DNA of 64,000 nucleotides from Triticum aestivum (Eukaryota > Streptophyta > Magnoliopsida > Poales > Poaceae): the NCBI RefSeq assembly GCF_018294505.1, contig NC_057800.1, positions 475,947,037 to 476,011,036 of the forward strand. The letters run 5' to 3'. Under the pieces are notes generated by a model. The model did no database searches. It saw nothing but the letters and a program-made list of their open reading frames with translations, and was not told where the DNA came from. The position numbers were made by a program, and so were the translations under genes. This document shows, piece after piece, positions 34,740 through 46,282 of this stretch (the stretch's first letter is position 1; the number at the start of each line of letters is the position of its first letter).

Positions 34740-35500
34740 ATGGTCGACATATGTGCCATTGTAACGATAGCCCTCCTACGGGCCGTAGGATCCATGGGCC
34801 TCCTACGGGCCATAGGATCCATTGGCCGTACTGATCATGGGCCAAAGTCGGAAGGTGATATGGGCCGTAAATGGAACAAAATCGAAACCGTTTGTTTATG
34901 GGCTCAGTCCATAACGACATGTTAACGGGCCGGAAGACAACACATGCTTAATTCTACTAATGGACATAACGGGTCGTTAATGAGTCAGAATACATGACGG
35001 GATGAAAAAGGCCCAATGGGTTAACAAGCCACAAACGGGTCGATTGTAACCATAGGCTGAATTTGGCCCATTAGCAAAACAGGCCAGTAACAGACCGTAA
35101 GTAATCGAGAGCGAGAAATGAGCCTATGAATATATGGGCCTTGGAAGGCTGAAAGGTAACACGAGATGGAGACGGCCCAAGTAAAGAGTGGGCCATTAAT
35201 GGGTATAAAGCAATCTACTTTCATTATGGGTCAGAATCACCACATGCTGTTAAAGGGCCCAGAGATACAAAAGGCCTCATATGGGCCGAAAGACATCATG
35301 GGACATACATGGTCCGAAAGTGACAATGGGCTGGAATTATATTGGATGGCCCACATGACTCTATTGTGATGAAATCGGATAGGCCATAATGAGCCGTCAG
35401 TTACTCGGCCATAAATGGGCTATATGCGAACATGCCATTAGGAAGCTTTCCATGGGCTGACCCGCTAACTTTTGACCAACTAAAACGGGCTGGCCTTTTT
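34740..35500. repeat. CACTA subterminal repeats (GGGCC-type)
   Basis: Roughly twenty or more copies of atgggcc(g/a) and its complement are spaced 15-50 bases apart in both orientations. A 25-26 bp unit, ctcctacgggcc(g/a)taggatcca, is in tandem at about 34772-34825. Such arrays near CACTA ends serve as binding sites for the element's own DNA-binding protein (family knowledge). Confidence 0.8.
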
Positions 35501-35934
35501 AACCTATACGGGCCACCGTTGGGTCATGCCACACGTCGATGTATCATAGGCGTGTATCATTCATTGGATGGATGACATCTGTCCCAACGTGGAGTTGACA
35601 CATGGTTGCTTCGGCCAATGAGAATTTTACACGTGGAAAATTGCCATTGGTCCGGGCTGTTAACAGGTTATCGGATCCAAATTGGAACCCGATAGCTTAA
35701 TGGCGACCCGTTATAGTGGATGCCACATGTCGATTACCCTTGATGAAAACATTTCCATGACGCGCCATTTATCATCATGGAAGTGGACACTTCCATGATG
35801 ATAATTTCAGTATTCTCATGGAACACTTCTACGATAACACAGATATGACTATCTTGATTCTGTCATAAAATCTTCACGGATGTACATGCATGACAGAAAA
35901 TGTGGCCTACTGTGAGAAACACGTATCATCACGA

Positions 35935-35952
35935 AAGTCTTTTTTTGTAGTG
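35935..35952 (-). repeat. CACTA terminal inverted repeat (right end)
   Basis: aagtctttttttgtagtg ends with the inverse of CACTACAAAAAAA, the common Triticeae CACTA start. aaa follows and may be the 3 bp target duplication, but the left partner is not in the window. Confidence 0.85.
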
Positions 35953-36723
35953 AAAGCATACATGGAACGGAAGCATAAACATGTTTGAGTACATACGACT
36001 ACAAAAGAAAAAGGCTGAGAAGCCTGACTTCTACAATACCCTCCATAGGAAGCAGACCTTTGTCTGGGATTCCCAGGCTACTTGGTCAACATCGAACGTG
36101 TCGCTGAAAGCACTAGTGTGACTAACGTGTCCTCTGAAACAACATAATTGAAGCAACCGTGAGTACAAAGGTACTCAACAAGATTTACATCGGAACTAAC
36201 TACTTATGCATCAATATCAACAAGGGCGTTGTGGAGTTTAACTGTAGCAAGCCAGCTTTGACTCTTGGCTAACCTGTACTATGACTACGAGTAATTTCTT
36301 TAAGGTGAGAGAGAGCACATGAGTCCACATAGTCACCACAACAATACACCACTATGGATCCTCTCCCGTCTCCCTACGAAAAGGCCATCCATAGCACTCA
36401 CACTTATCTTGCACATTTTAGAGTATCCATTTCAACTTGTCTACGAACAATGTAAGCTTCCTAGTAGTCCATATCCATGGACGCAGCTATTCGAATATTT
36501 TCATAACCCTGTAGGGGTGTACTTCTTCACACATGCTTCCACCACTTATCATCGTGCACACGTAATGTATCTCGGCAACCTTCAAGCGGAAGCCCGCGAG
36601 GGTGTTGGCCACGACCTGAGTAACCACGCAAGCCTCTAGTCCAGGTTTATTGCCTATTTGAGACTGAACCCGCAAGGAAGTCCGGTCAAAGTTTCCATTA
36701 TGGTCCCAAACAATGTAAGTAGG
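35953..36723. repeat. Host repeat H, left part (probable old LTR sequence)
   Basis: It has no coding homology. Phrases such as gagtacaaaggtactcaacaag and ctatggatcctctcccgtctccc recall a widespread Triticeae LTR. It continues after element E at 47104, with the split within ..agggttcc/caagcccacc... No LTR ends are visible. Short ORFs here are considered chance. Confidence 0.5.
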
Positions 36724-36728
36724 GTTCC
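36724..36728 (+). repeat. Target-site duplication gttcc (left) of E
   Basis: gttcc precedes the LTR at 36729 and recurs at 47099-47103. Confidence 0.92.
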
Positions 36729-37220
36729 TGTCGGTGTCAAAACCAGCGGATCTCGGGTAGGGGGTCCCGAACTATGTGTCTAAGGTGGATGGTAACAGGA
36801 GGCAGGGAACATGATGTTTTACCCAGGTTCGGGCCCTCTTGATGGAGGTAAAACCCTACGTCCTGCTTGATTTATTCTTGATGATATGGGTATTACAAGA
36901 GTTGATCTACCACGATATCGGAGAGGCTAAACCCTAGAAGCTAGCCTATGGTATGATTGTATGTTGTCCTACGGACCTAAACCCTCTAGTTTATATAGAC
37001 ACCGGAGGGGGCTAGGGTTACACAAGGTCGGTTACAAAGGAGGAGATATACATATCCGTATTGCCTAGCTTGCCTTCCACGCCAAGTAGAGTCCCATCCG
37101 GACACGAGACGAAGTCTTCAATCTTGTATCTTCATAGTCCAACAGTCCGGCCAAAGGATATAATCCGGCCAAAGGATATAATCCGGCTATCCGGATACCC
37201 CCTAATCCTGGACTCCCTCA
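36729..37220 (-). repeat. E Gypsy element, 3' LTR (492 bp)
   Basis: It runs tgtcggtgtcaaaacc to ggactccctca on the plus strand. Differences from the 5' LTR at 46302-47098 are about 3% by eye, excluding the plastid insertion. A unit ggccaaaggatataatcc is in tandem here (about 37151-37187) but single in the other LTR. A TATA-like tatataaac lies on the minus strand near 36990. Confidence 0.9.
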
Positions 37221-37234
37221 GTAGCCCCCGAACG
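37221..37234 (-). other. Polypurine tract of E
   Basis: gtagcccccgaacg reads cgttcgggggctac on the minus strand, directly before the 3' LTR. Confidence 0.8.
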
Positions 37235-37545
37235 AGGCTTCAATGACGATGAGTCCGGCGCGCAGTATTGTCTTCGGCATTGCAAGGCGGGTTCTTCTCC
37301 AATTTCCAAGTGTTTGTAAGCAGTGTCCGGCCCCATAAATGTTGAACCTCTTGGCTTCTGTGCCCAATAAGGGCTATCTCCCATGCGTCGAATGAATACG
37401 AGGCGCCAAGGCATTTTTACATTTGCCCCCTTAGCCAGATAAATAAATTGTCTATTAAAGGGATATGGATTCTTAGATCCGATCCACACCATCCTCCCCT
37501 CAGCGAGAATTCATCAGAGCGCGTTTCGGAAAGATCCATTCCAGT
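37235..37545. other. E, segment between polypurine tract and antisense ORF
   Basis: This is 311 bases without a convincing ORF. It would hold the 5' leader or promoter of the plus-strand ORF, but I cannot point to a clear TATA box. Confidence 0.5.
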
Positions 37546-38490
37546 ATGGCCGACCTCCGCAGCTCCTCCTCCCGCCCCCGTAGCCCTAAGCTCGGTGATT
37601 GGGAGAGGTGTTCAGTCCCACACAGTCGATTGGTCGAACTGCAGACCAAGGGATTTCTCCCTCCGGCGTATATGGTGCCCGTTCGAGCCGGGCTTGCCAC
37701 CTACAATGGCGGGGAGCAAGCGGAGAGCTTTCCCTGTCCCTCCATGGGGGAACGGGTCTGCCTTGTTCCTTATTTACTAAGGGGACTCGGATTTCCAATT
37801 CATCCGTTCCTCCGCGGGCTCCTGGAGTTCTATGGCCTCCAATTACACAATTTCACCCCTGCCTCCATTCTACATGTCGCCGGCTATGTTGCTCTCTGCG
37901 AGTTGTTCCTGGGCTGCGAGGCTCACTTCGAGCTGTGGAAAAGGCTATTTTGCCTCGTCCCTCACACACAGAGGGGATCACTTTATCAAGTGGGTGGAGC
38001 CGAAATATGGCGCATCGCCGATACCGGATACCTATCCGGTACCCCGAAGAAGTCGTCCGAAGACTGGCCTTCAGAATGGTTTTATATGGAGGACGTTCCC
38101 CTTCCGGACCCTGTTCGGCGGGGTCTTCCTGAGTTCAACAATGCTCCTCTGAAGAAGCGCTGAAGTTGGCGCCCACAGAGCCCCCAGGTGGAAGACAACA
38201 GAGAAGTCCTCTATCTGATGAACCAGATCAAAGCACTGGCTCAATCAGGATTGACAATAATCGAAGTTATGTCGATTTGCATAATGCGGGGAGTGCAACC
38301 ACTTCAATACCGTGGGCACCCCATGTGGTGTTTCAACGGGGCGGATGACGCCACCCGCTACGGGCGTAAGGGTCCGGGCGATGCTACCGCTTTAGCAAAA
38401 ATTCTGTCCGAATTGTTCAAGGGATAGGAGGAGGAGTTCACCCGCATCAAGCCACGGGATGGATTCTCCATGTACAATCCTCCAAGTTGG
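37546..38490 (+). pseudogene. Antisense gene-like ORF in E, first exon (plant gypsy-type transposon domain)
   Basis: 205 codons are open from the ATG at 37546 (MADLRSSSSRPRSPKLGDWERCS..). The part GFLPPAYMVPVRAGLATY, FPCPSMGERVCLVPYLLRGLGFPIHPFLRGLLEFYGLQLHNFTP and LGCEAHFELWKRLF matches the domain known in plants as a putative gypsy-type transposon protein. After a stop near 38161 the homology goes on in another frame (LMNQIKALAQSGLTIIEVMSI, GHPMWCFNGADD, YNPPSWV) to a GT-like splice site near 38490. It is opposite in strand to gag-pol. Function is unknown. Confidence 0.72.
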
Positions 38491-38559
38491 GTAAGCCATA
38501 TCCCCTTACTTCCATTTTCCGCATTCTTTGTCGTAAGTATTCACCTTGCCAGTTTGCGG

Positions 38560-40317
38560 CAGGAACTGCGAAAAGCCATAAAGGAGGTCAGCAGCCCCTC
38601 TCCACAACCGGAGGACCCTGACCGGGCCCTCGACTCCGGAGTTGAAGAAGATCCGGTTATCTCCGTGGAGCTGATAGACCGGCAGTTCTATCAGTTAAGT
38701 TGCGACGACGCCATGGTGGCCATTACGGCCGACTATCCCGAACCGCTCCCTGCATCGCACGTAAGAAAAACCAAAAATCCCAACTCCAAAAACTAGGATC
38801 CCCTGTTAGACACTTCACCCACCATATACACATGGCATTTTTTACAGGGAAGGCATTCGGGACGCCCTGCCGAACCCGCAGCAACTCGCCAACAAGAGGC
38901 GCCGAGGCCGGGTAGGCCAAAAAGGAAGGCGGTCAGGACGGAGACGCCAGCGCAAAGGTATAAAAACCCCGCTCCGTGGTTGTCGTCTTTCTCAAAATGT
39001 AATGACGCCCGTGTTTCTTTAATAGAAAAAACGCTCGCCGGAATATGTCCAGCGATGTTGCTGATCACGCCTCCACCAGTCGGGCGCTAGGACCGGACAT
39101 AGAGGCGGAAGCCGATATGGGGCAGGAGCCGGATAATCCTCCTATAGAGGATGCAGATAGATTATCCGCTACTAACTCAAAAGTGGAAAGCGCCATGAAT
39201 CACAGGTGCCGCCGGGCCGTACTCCGTGATGCTTGTTTCTCACCAGAGGCATTTGATGCCTTTAATTCCGGAGAGGCGTACCTCCGTGCTGCTCAAGATG
39301 GTCTAGCCAGAGCCACGAATCAGTAGGTAAAGGATGTACAGGTAAGTAAATCTGGCGATTTATATGTATCAGTAGCCCCTGAGACTTGAAACAGTTAGCA
39401 AAACTGATTTAAGGATCATCTTTATTGTGCAGGTTCTTACAAAGAAGAATACTAGGCTGTCCCAGGAGCTGGAGGAATGCAAGACCCAACTGCGGGCCAC
39501 TGTTGCCGCATTGCAGGAACCAAAAAGCCTCCCGCTGGTAACATTTACTTTAAAGAATGATGGTTACCATATAGTGTGCAGCGTGGCTGCAGATCTAACA
39601 ATAGATTTTGCAGATGAATCCGGAGAAAATCCGGAGGACTAGCATGTCGTGCGACAGCTAGAGGCTGGCAAACACGTGCTGACTGTAGTTAGGCGGGAGA
39701 AAAACAATCTCCAAGATGCCAATGTCAAGCTGAGCGTGGAACTAAAATATGTTCGAGCCTAGCTTGCAGACTCCGAGAAGGAGAATAAGCGGCTTCGGCA
39801 CGACATTTTCAGTAAGTGCTTGAACGAATCCTTTTGAAGGAGTTCGGCGAAGAAGCCGACTAACAACGTTATGTCTGTAGGTATGCTGACAGGTCGTCCT
39901 GCGGAGGAAATGCCCGGGTCTGCAGGTGATCTTCTCTCCGAGCTCTCGCATCTGCACGAACAAGTTTGGCAGGTGATGCAAGGTGTTGCCCAGGCCTTGT
40001 GGCCATCTGCCTCCCTGCCAGAAGGCGTTGCAGAGCTTATAGAGAAGCTCAAGGGAGCACGGCGGCGCTTCCGATTATGGAAGATATCGGCCTGCCGATA
40101 AGGTTCCCGAGAAGCTTGGGCCATGGTGAAGACGCGGTACACCAAGGCTGACCCAAATCACATGGACGAGGTCGGACCTGTGGGGCCCGACGGAAAAGAG
40201 ATCCCCGTTAGCTTAGTTTATGGGCAAGTAGAATTAGCCGCAAAGTATTCTCAACAGGATTGTAGGCTAGACCGCCTGTTGGATGGTATAGAGGAGGAAT
40301 TTAGTCAGTCTGCATGA
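38560..40317 (+). pseudogene. Antisense gene-like ORF in E, downstream exons
   Basis: Exon-like pieces sit between GT/AG-like borders. 38562-38770 is acidic with LIDRQFYQLSCDDAMVAI. 39045-39326 has SSDVADHASTSRALGPDI and RDACFSPEAFDAFNSGEAYLRA. 39430-39642 is a coiled coil (KKNTRLSQELEECKTQLRAT), continuing in frame past a TAG to about 39763. 39880-40100 has GDLLSELSHLHEQVWQVMQGVAQALWP, and 40123-40317 has KTRYTKADPNHMDEVGPVGPDG to the stop. Together with the first exon it resembles the long transposon-associated proteins annotated across grasses. Frame changes and stops indicate decay. Confidence 0.6.
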
Positions 40318-41124
40318 CTATGTAATTAAAGTGACATGTAGAATGCCTTCTAGCCAGATTGTAGATCATTTGTCACGGCGGACCTTTTCACTTCAACCTC
40401 AGGACCCGATAGTCCGGAGTGTATCCGAATACCCGCTCAATTATATAAGAACCGGGGTATGTGTGGAGACCAGGCATAGGGGTCATTGGTGCTTGAACAG
40501 ACAAGTGCCCAACTTGTTATGTTATATTACATGGGTAGTAAGAAACATCTTCCTGGGAGAATAGTTCCATTAAGGGTTCCTTTCCCTGGGTAAGCATGCC
40601 CTAAAGTGCATGTCCGGACTGTGATAGGGAACGCAGGAGAAAACATCTGGGGGCAGATATGGAAAATAAATAAAAATCATGTTTTGTTCGCCGACCGAAT
40701 ATTCCCTTAAGAACGCTAGCTTTCGGCTTCACCCAGTCTAAGGTACACATCCGGCTAACCCGGCAGTAACAATCACAAAGGTGCTCCCCTTATGCCCTAG
40801 CCGAATTAACGGGAACGTAGGGCATAAATACAAGAGCCAGGCAACCCAACTTGCCCAAAACTTAAGTCATATCTATGCATATAATGGCGAAAAAAGGTAC
40901 ATGTGGAAGCATAACACATGTGCGGGGCACGAGGCCCAAGTAAATAATCAAGCTTCTGTGAAAGAAGCCACCAGGTGTGATGAGTGCGGCTAGCGCATCT
41001 GTAATGTGTAAATGAGGCGCAAGTTGGCCTTTGAAGGCCTGGAGAAAGAATAAAAATAAAGAAAAACAAGACAAATAATGTATAAAAAATGGACAGAGGA
41101 AGGGGACGAACACAGGGTCCGGCG
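40318..41124. other. E, segment between antisense ORF and integrase end
   Basis: I see no coding homology on either strand. An AT-rich aataaaaataaag at about 41050 could serve as a polyadenylation region. The two coding units converge tail to tail here. Confidence 0.5.
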
Positions 41125-42321
41125 CTAGGTGTAGAATCTTCGGAGCTTGGCCGTGTTCCATGGGTACGGCTCGAGTCGATTAGTCGATGCATCCCGCAGT
41201 CGGTACGCTCCACCGGTCAGAACTTGGTCAACAATGAAGGGACCTTCCCATTTGGGCTCGAGCTTGTTCTTTTTCTTATCCGGCAGACGTAGAACTAGTT
41301 CGCCAATGTTATAAGTTTTGTCCCGTACGTCTCTGCTTTGGTATCTGCGAGCCTGTTGCTGATAAAATGCGGAACGGGCTTTTGCCACGTCGCGCTCCTC
41401 CTCCAAGGTGTCCAGACTGTCCTGCCGATCAAGCTCGATTTCTCTTTCTTCGTACATGCGCACTCGAGGTGAGTCATGAATTATGTCACAGGGCAAGACT
41501 GCCTCTGCACCGTACACCATAAAGAAGGGTGCATATCCGGTAGTACGGTTCGGCGTGGTCCGCAGCCCCCAGAGTACGGTGTTGAGCTCCTCTACCCAGT
41601 GCGTGTTAGACTCCATTAAGGACCGCACTAGCATGGGTTTAATGCCGCTCATTATAAGACCGTTCGCGCGCTCCACTTGACCGTTGGTTTGTGGGTGATA
41701 GACCAAAGCATAATCGAGCCTGATGCCCATTTTGCTGCACCAGAGTTTTACCTCATCGGCAGTAAAGTTCGTGCCGTTGTCAGTGATGATGCTGTGAGGG
41801 ACGCCATAATGGTGTACGACCCCGGATATGATGTCTATCACCGGCCCGGATTCGGCTGTTTTAACGGGTTTGGCCTCTATCCATTTGGTGAATTTATCCA
41901 CCATGACCAGTAAGTATTTTTTTCTTGTGGTTCCCCCTTTAAGGGGTCCAACCATGTCAAGCCCCCAGACCGTGAAGGGCCACGTAATGGGGATTGTTTG
42001 GAGGGCGGTGGGTGGCATGTGGCTTTGATTTGCAAAGAGCTGGCAACCGGTGCAATGTTGGACCAAGTCCTGTGCGTCTGCCCGGGCCGTTGGCCAATAG
42101 AATCCTGTGCGGAAGGCCTTGCTAACAAGAGCCCGGGCTGCGGCATGGTGACCGCCGAGTCCGGCGTGAATTTCTGCCAAAAGGTTCCGTCCTTCCTCTT
42201 CGGAGATACACCTTTGAAGGACTCAGGTAGTGCTTTTTTTATATAATTCTCCCTCATGGACCCTGTAGGCCTTAGATCGCCGCACTATGCAGCGTGCCTC
42301 ATTTTGGTCCTCCGGAAGTTC
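41125..42321 (-). pseudogene. E integrase
   Basis: The zinc module (GGHHAAARALVSKAFRTGFY, then HCTGCQLFANQSH) is followed by the catalytic core with D (VWGLDMVGPL), D (SIITDNGTNF) and E (HPQTNGQVERANG). The C-terminal end is LEPKWEGPFIVDQVLTGGAYRLRD and ..AKLRRFYT. The stretch is open from 42180 to 41125; upstream in the same frame a TGA at 42223-42225 and a TAG at 42322-42324 interrupt. No chromodomain is seen, which agrees with a Tat/Retand type. Confidence 0.9.
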
Positions 42322-43677
42322 CTACCTAGTTAGGTAGGCCAGGAATGGTTCTGTCCATGGGGCTATGATGGCCATTATTACATGGGCCGAAGGTGTTATT
42401 TCGGTGGCGGAGCCTCCGATTGTGTCAGAGTGTTCGGTATCGGGTATTTTGGCCGGGTCCGGATTATTGTTACCGGTGTCCCCTTCCCATACTACGGATG
42501 GCTTGAACAGCCTCTCCAGAAATATGTTGGGGGGGGGGGGGAGGACCGCGTCGCGTTTTGCACCGATGCGGGCGAGGATATCCACCGCCTGATTGTTTTC
42601 CCGAGCCATATGATGAAATTCGAGCCCCTCAAACCGAGCTGACATTTTTAGGACGGTGTTGCGATAGGCCGCCATTTTCGGATCCTTGGCATCGAAGTCT
42701 CCATTTATTTTGGATATTGCGAGGTTCGAATCCCCCCGCACCTCTAGGCGTTGAATGCCCATGGATACTGCCATCCGGAGACCATGTAAAAGGGCCTCAT
42801 ATTCGGCTGCGTTGTTGGAGTCTGTATACATTATCTGGAGTACGTATTGAACTGTATCTCCTGTTGGGGACGTCAAAACGACGCCAGCCCCCAGACCAGC
42901 CAACATTTTGGAGCCGTCGAAGTGCATGATCCAGCTGGAATATGCGCCATACTCTTTAGGGAGTTTGGCTTCCGTCCATTCAGCGACAAAGTCGGCTAAT
43001 ACTTGCGACTTAATGGATCGCCGCGGCTTGTAAGTTATGTCGAATGGGAGGAGCTCGATGGCCCATTTGGCAATCCGGCCCGTAGCGTCGTAGTTGTTTA
43101 TAATATCATTAAGTGGCACTTCCGAGGCTACTGTAATCGAACACTCTTGAAAGTAGTGTCGCAGCTTCTGGGATGCCATGAATACCGCATAGGCTATCTT
43201 TTGATAATGTGGGTACCGTGATCTGCATGGAGTGAGGACAGTGGATACATAGTATACCGGCTTTTGAAGAGGGAATTTATGTCTGTCCGCTTCCTGTTCG
43301 ACAACGAGCACTGCGCTGACAACTTGATGAGTTGTCGCGATGTACAACAGCATTGGTTCGCCGATGTTTGGCGCGGCCAGGATTGGGTTGGTTGCCAAAA
43401 TGGCCTTTATTTCTTCCAATCCGGCTGTGGCCGCGTCCGTCCAGTCGAAGTGTTCGGTGCGCCGAAGGAGGCGATAAAGGGGTAAAGCCTTTTCTCCTAA
43501 GCGGGAGATAAAGTGGCTTAGAGCCGCCACACATCCAGTTAACTTCTGGATTTGTTTGAGGTCTGTTGGGGTAGCCAAATGTGACAAAGCTCGGATTTTG
43601 GCCGGATTAGCTTCAATACCTCTATTAGAGACAATGAAACCCAGGAGCTTTCCGGCTGGTACATCGAAAACACATTT
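42322..43677 (-). pseudogene. E RNase H and second (archaeal-like) RNase H
   Basis: From 43587 the reading goes through the RT end (ALSHLATPTDLKQIQKLTGCVAALSHFISR), a first RNase H (LYIATTHQVVSAVLV, VYYVSTVLTPCRSRYPHYQKIAYAV) and YKPRRSIKSQVLADFVAEW. It then enters a second RNase H with HFDGSKMLAGLGAGVVL, NNAAEYEALLHGLRMA and RGDSNLAISKI. A second RNase H of this type is a documented mark of the Tat lineage. The stop at 42322 separates it from integrase. A run of ten G near 42531-42540 lies in the linker. Confidence 0.88.
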
Positions 43678-45006
43678 TTACGGATTGAGCTTGATGTCGT
43701 ATGTTTGAAGGTTGTCGAATGTGAGCCTCAAGTCGTCTATCAAAGAGTCGACATGTTTGGTTTTGATAACCACATCATCTATGTATGCCTCTACTGTTTT
43801 GCCGATTTGTTTCTCTAGACATGTCTGAATCATGCGCTGATATGTTGCGCCGGCATTTTTGAGCCCAAAAGGCATTGTGTTAAAACAGAAGGGACCGTAT
43901 GGTGTGATGAATGCCGTTGCGGCTTGGTTGGACTCCGCCATCTTGATTTGGTGGTAACCGGAGTATGCATCGAGGAAACACAATGACTCGTGTCCTGCGG
44001 TAGCATCAATAATTTGATCGATGCGGGGGAGGGGGAAGGGATCCTTTGGGCAAGCTTTATTGAGGTCCTTGAAATCGACACAGAGGCGCCAAGATTTATC
44101 CTTCTTCGGTACCATCACCAGGTTTGCTAGCCAGTCCGGGTGTTTTATTTCTCTGATGAATCTGGCCTCCAATAACTTGGCTAGTTCCTCTCCCATGGCC
44201 CGTCTCTTAGGTTCGGAGAAATGCCGAAGAGCTTGCTTGACCGGCTTGAATCCCTTTAGGATATTGAGGCTATGCTTGGCCAGCCTGCGTGGGATTCCTG
44301 GCATGTCTGAGGGATGCCAGGCGAATATGTCCCAATTCTCGCGCAGGAACTCTCGTAGTGCGGCGTCCACGGCGGGGTTTAACTGTGCCCCGATGGAGGC
44401 TGTTTTTGCAGGGTCCGTTGGGTGGACTTGTAATTTGACTATTTCATCCACTAGTTTAAAAGAGGTGGACTTGGATCTCTTGTCGAGTATCACGTCGTCA
44501 CTGTCCACTTTGGAACGTAGCATGGTTAATTCCTCGACCGAGAGGGCTTCGGATAATGCCTCGAGGGCCAGTGCGGCTGTTTTGTTTTCGGCGTGGAGTG
44601 CTATGTCCGGATCACTGGCGAGAATGATGATACCGTTGGGCCCAGGCATTTTGAGCTTCATGTACCCGTAATGGGGTACGGCTTGGAAGATTATCAACGC
44701 CTCCCATCCTAAAAGAGCGTGATAACCAGTGCTGAACGGGGCCACTTGGAATGTAATTTCTTCGGACCTGTAATTATTTGGCGTGGCGAATACCACATCT
44801 AGTGTGATTTTCCCAGCACAGCGTGCTTCCTGACTGGGGATGATTCCTCTAAAGGTTGTGCTACTTTGCTCAATGTGGTTCCAGTCTATTTCCATCTTTT
44901 GAAGAGTTTCCTCATAGATGAGGTTTAATCCACTGCCGCCGTCCATGAGTACTTTGGTGAGTCGAAAGCCGTCCATGATTGGGCCGAGGACCAGTGCAGC
45001 TGGTGC
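43678..45006 (-). pseudogene. E protease and reverse transcriptase
   Basis: The open stretch 43678-44976 starts just inside the protease (KVLMDGGSGLNLIYEETL). Linker and RT follow: AFIREIKHPDWLANLVMVPKKDKSWRLCVDFKDLN, CFLDAYSGYHQI, FGLKNAGATYQRM and the intact active-site block AYIDDVVIKTKH near residue 410. It is cut by TAA at 43678-43680 (family residue probably Glu) and separated from gag by TGA at 45007-45009, both in frame. No frameshift is needed anywhere in E. Confidence 0.9.
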
Positions 45007-46083
45007 TCAGGCTGTTCGGAATTTAGGTTCATCACTGGCATTGAAGGTGAGAGCCGTGTAACTCCATGGATTTATTGCTGCCACATGGTAGATTTCGGGA
45101 ATGCTGCGGAGTGTTCGCTTGCGCCTATTATTTGATGCGAAGGTCTCGAAGACTGTTAATACTGTATTGATATCCGTGGGATGGTGCTCTGCGGCATCTG
45201 GGATGAGAAGATCCTCACCGCTTTTAGCCACCTGTCGGAGTATCCAACATGCTCTAAGGCTATGTGTTGGTATGGCGCCCTCTGCACTATGAATTTTACA
45301 GGGTCCATTGAGCCATCCCTCCAGTACGGTTCCATGCCCTATAGAGGGTTTTTGCTTTTTGGTAGTTGACCCAGGTGTCTTTTGATAGTGCACCCTTTTA
45401 TTTCGGACTGGGTTCGTATTTAGGGCTGGATTATCGCAAAAGTTTGTTTCGGTTTTCCAGGCACTTTCCATCGCACAGTACTTTCGTACTATGGACGCCA
45501 AATCAGCGAAGCGTGATATCTCACGGCGATTTATGGCGTTAAGAATTCCCTTATCCATGCAATTATTGTAGAAAAATAAGATTGCGTCTTCCTTGCGACA
45601 ATCATTAACCTTGTTCATCGCAAGGAGGAATCTGGCCCAATAGTGATGTACTGTTTCCTGGGGCTCTTGCCTGATGTGAGAAAGATCGCTTATGTTTGGG
45701 TGGGTGGGTGGAATTGAATCCGAACCCTTACCCGATATGGGATCCAGGGGCCAAGGAATTTCCAATTTTGGAAATTCTGGTTCTGGTGTGTTGCCCGATA
45801 ATCCTGGCCCGCTGCCTGACTCTAAGTTCAGGGATTGGATGCTGTCCTCGCGCGAACGGGTATCCGGCTCGGAGAGCTCAGGAATTCGGACATAGTTGGT
45901 CCTCAATATGGAGGAGAGGTCGCCGCATTGTTCCTCCACCACTGCGATATGATGGGTGACCGGCGAAGAGTTAATCTCCCTTTGATCGGGTTTAAACCCA
46001 ATCCGATCATAGTCCGTAGCGACTCCCAGGGCGGTGATGCGATCCAAGAGCTCGTTTAGGGAGGCGAGCTCCATTGGATCCAT
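45007..46083 (-). pseudogene. E gag
   Basis: It starts MDPMELASLNELLDRITALG at 46083, about 200 bases inside the primer binding site. The capsid-like part has QEPQETVHHYWARFLLAMNKVNDCRKEDAILFFYNNC and ADLASIVRKYCAMESAWK. A basic, Lys-rich tract (KRVHYQKTPGSTTKKQKPS) and a Cys/His region follow (PCKIHSAEGAIPTHSLRACWILRQ). The reading ends at TGA 45007, directly before the protease, so gag and pol were one frame. It is 358 residues before the stop. Confidence 0.88.
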
Positions 46084-46282
46084 CTATTCTGTCAGTGCCA
46101 ATTTCATGTGGAGGCTGTTTTCAATGACCCAAGAAGTCATCGTCGGCGCGGCGGCCGAACAGGCGGTCATGATGAAACCGCCTAGCCGGAGAGTTTGGCC
46201 GACAGCCAAAGCTCCCCCAACAGTAGTACCGTCTTTAAAGAAGAGACGAGACATCCTTCCTTCTGGCGACGTCACAGTGGAA
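46084..46282. other. E leader between primer site and gag
   Basis: This short leader has a GC-rich centre. No ORF of interest is seen. Confidence 0.6.

Larger units (their letters stand above)
31286..35952. mobile_element. CACTA DNA transposon, right part (left end lost)
   Basis: The right end is gtagtg at 35947-35952, the inverted form of the CACTA terminus, preceded by the A-rich start of a terminal inverted repeat (cactacaaaaaaag on the minus strand). Inside it are GGGCC-rich subterminal repeats (34740-35500), exon-like pieces of a second ORF (32895-34460) and repeated intron-like units. No transposase is in the window. The left end is absent because D is inserted at 31286 and other fragments lie beyond. 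It resembles the Caspar-type CACTA elements of Triticeae (recognition only). Confidence 0.8.

Noticed and set aside
36319..36639. 106-codon plus-strand ORF in host repeat H
   Set aside because: No domain, and it lies in sequence that resembles a widespread LTR.
44021..44671. 216-codon plus-strand ORF
   Set aside because: It lies antisense to the conserved E reverse transcriptase, with no homology of its own.
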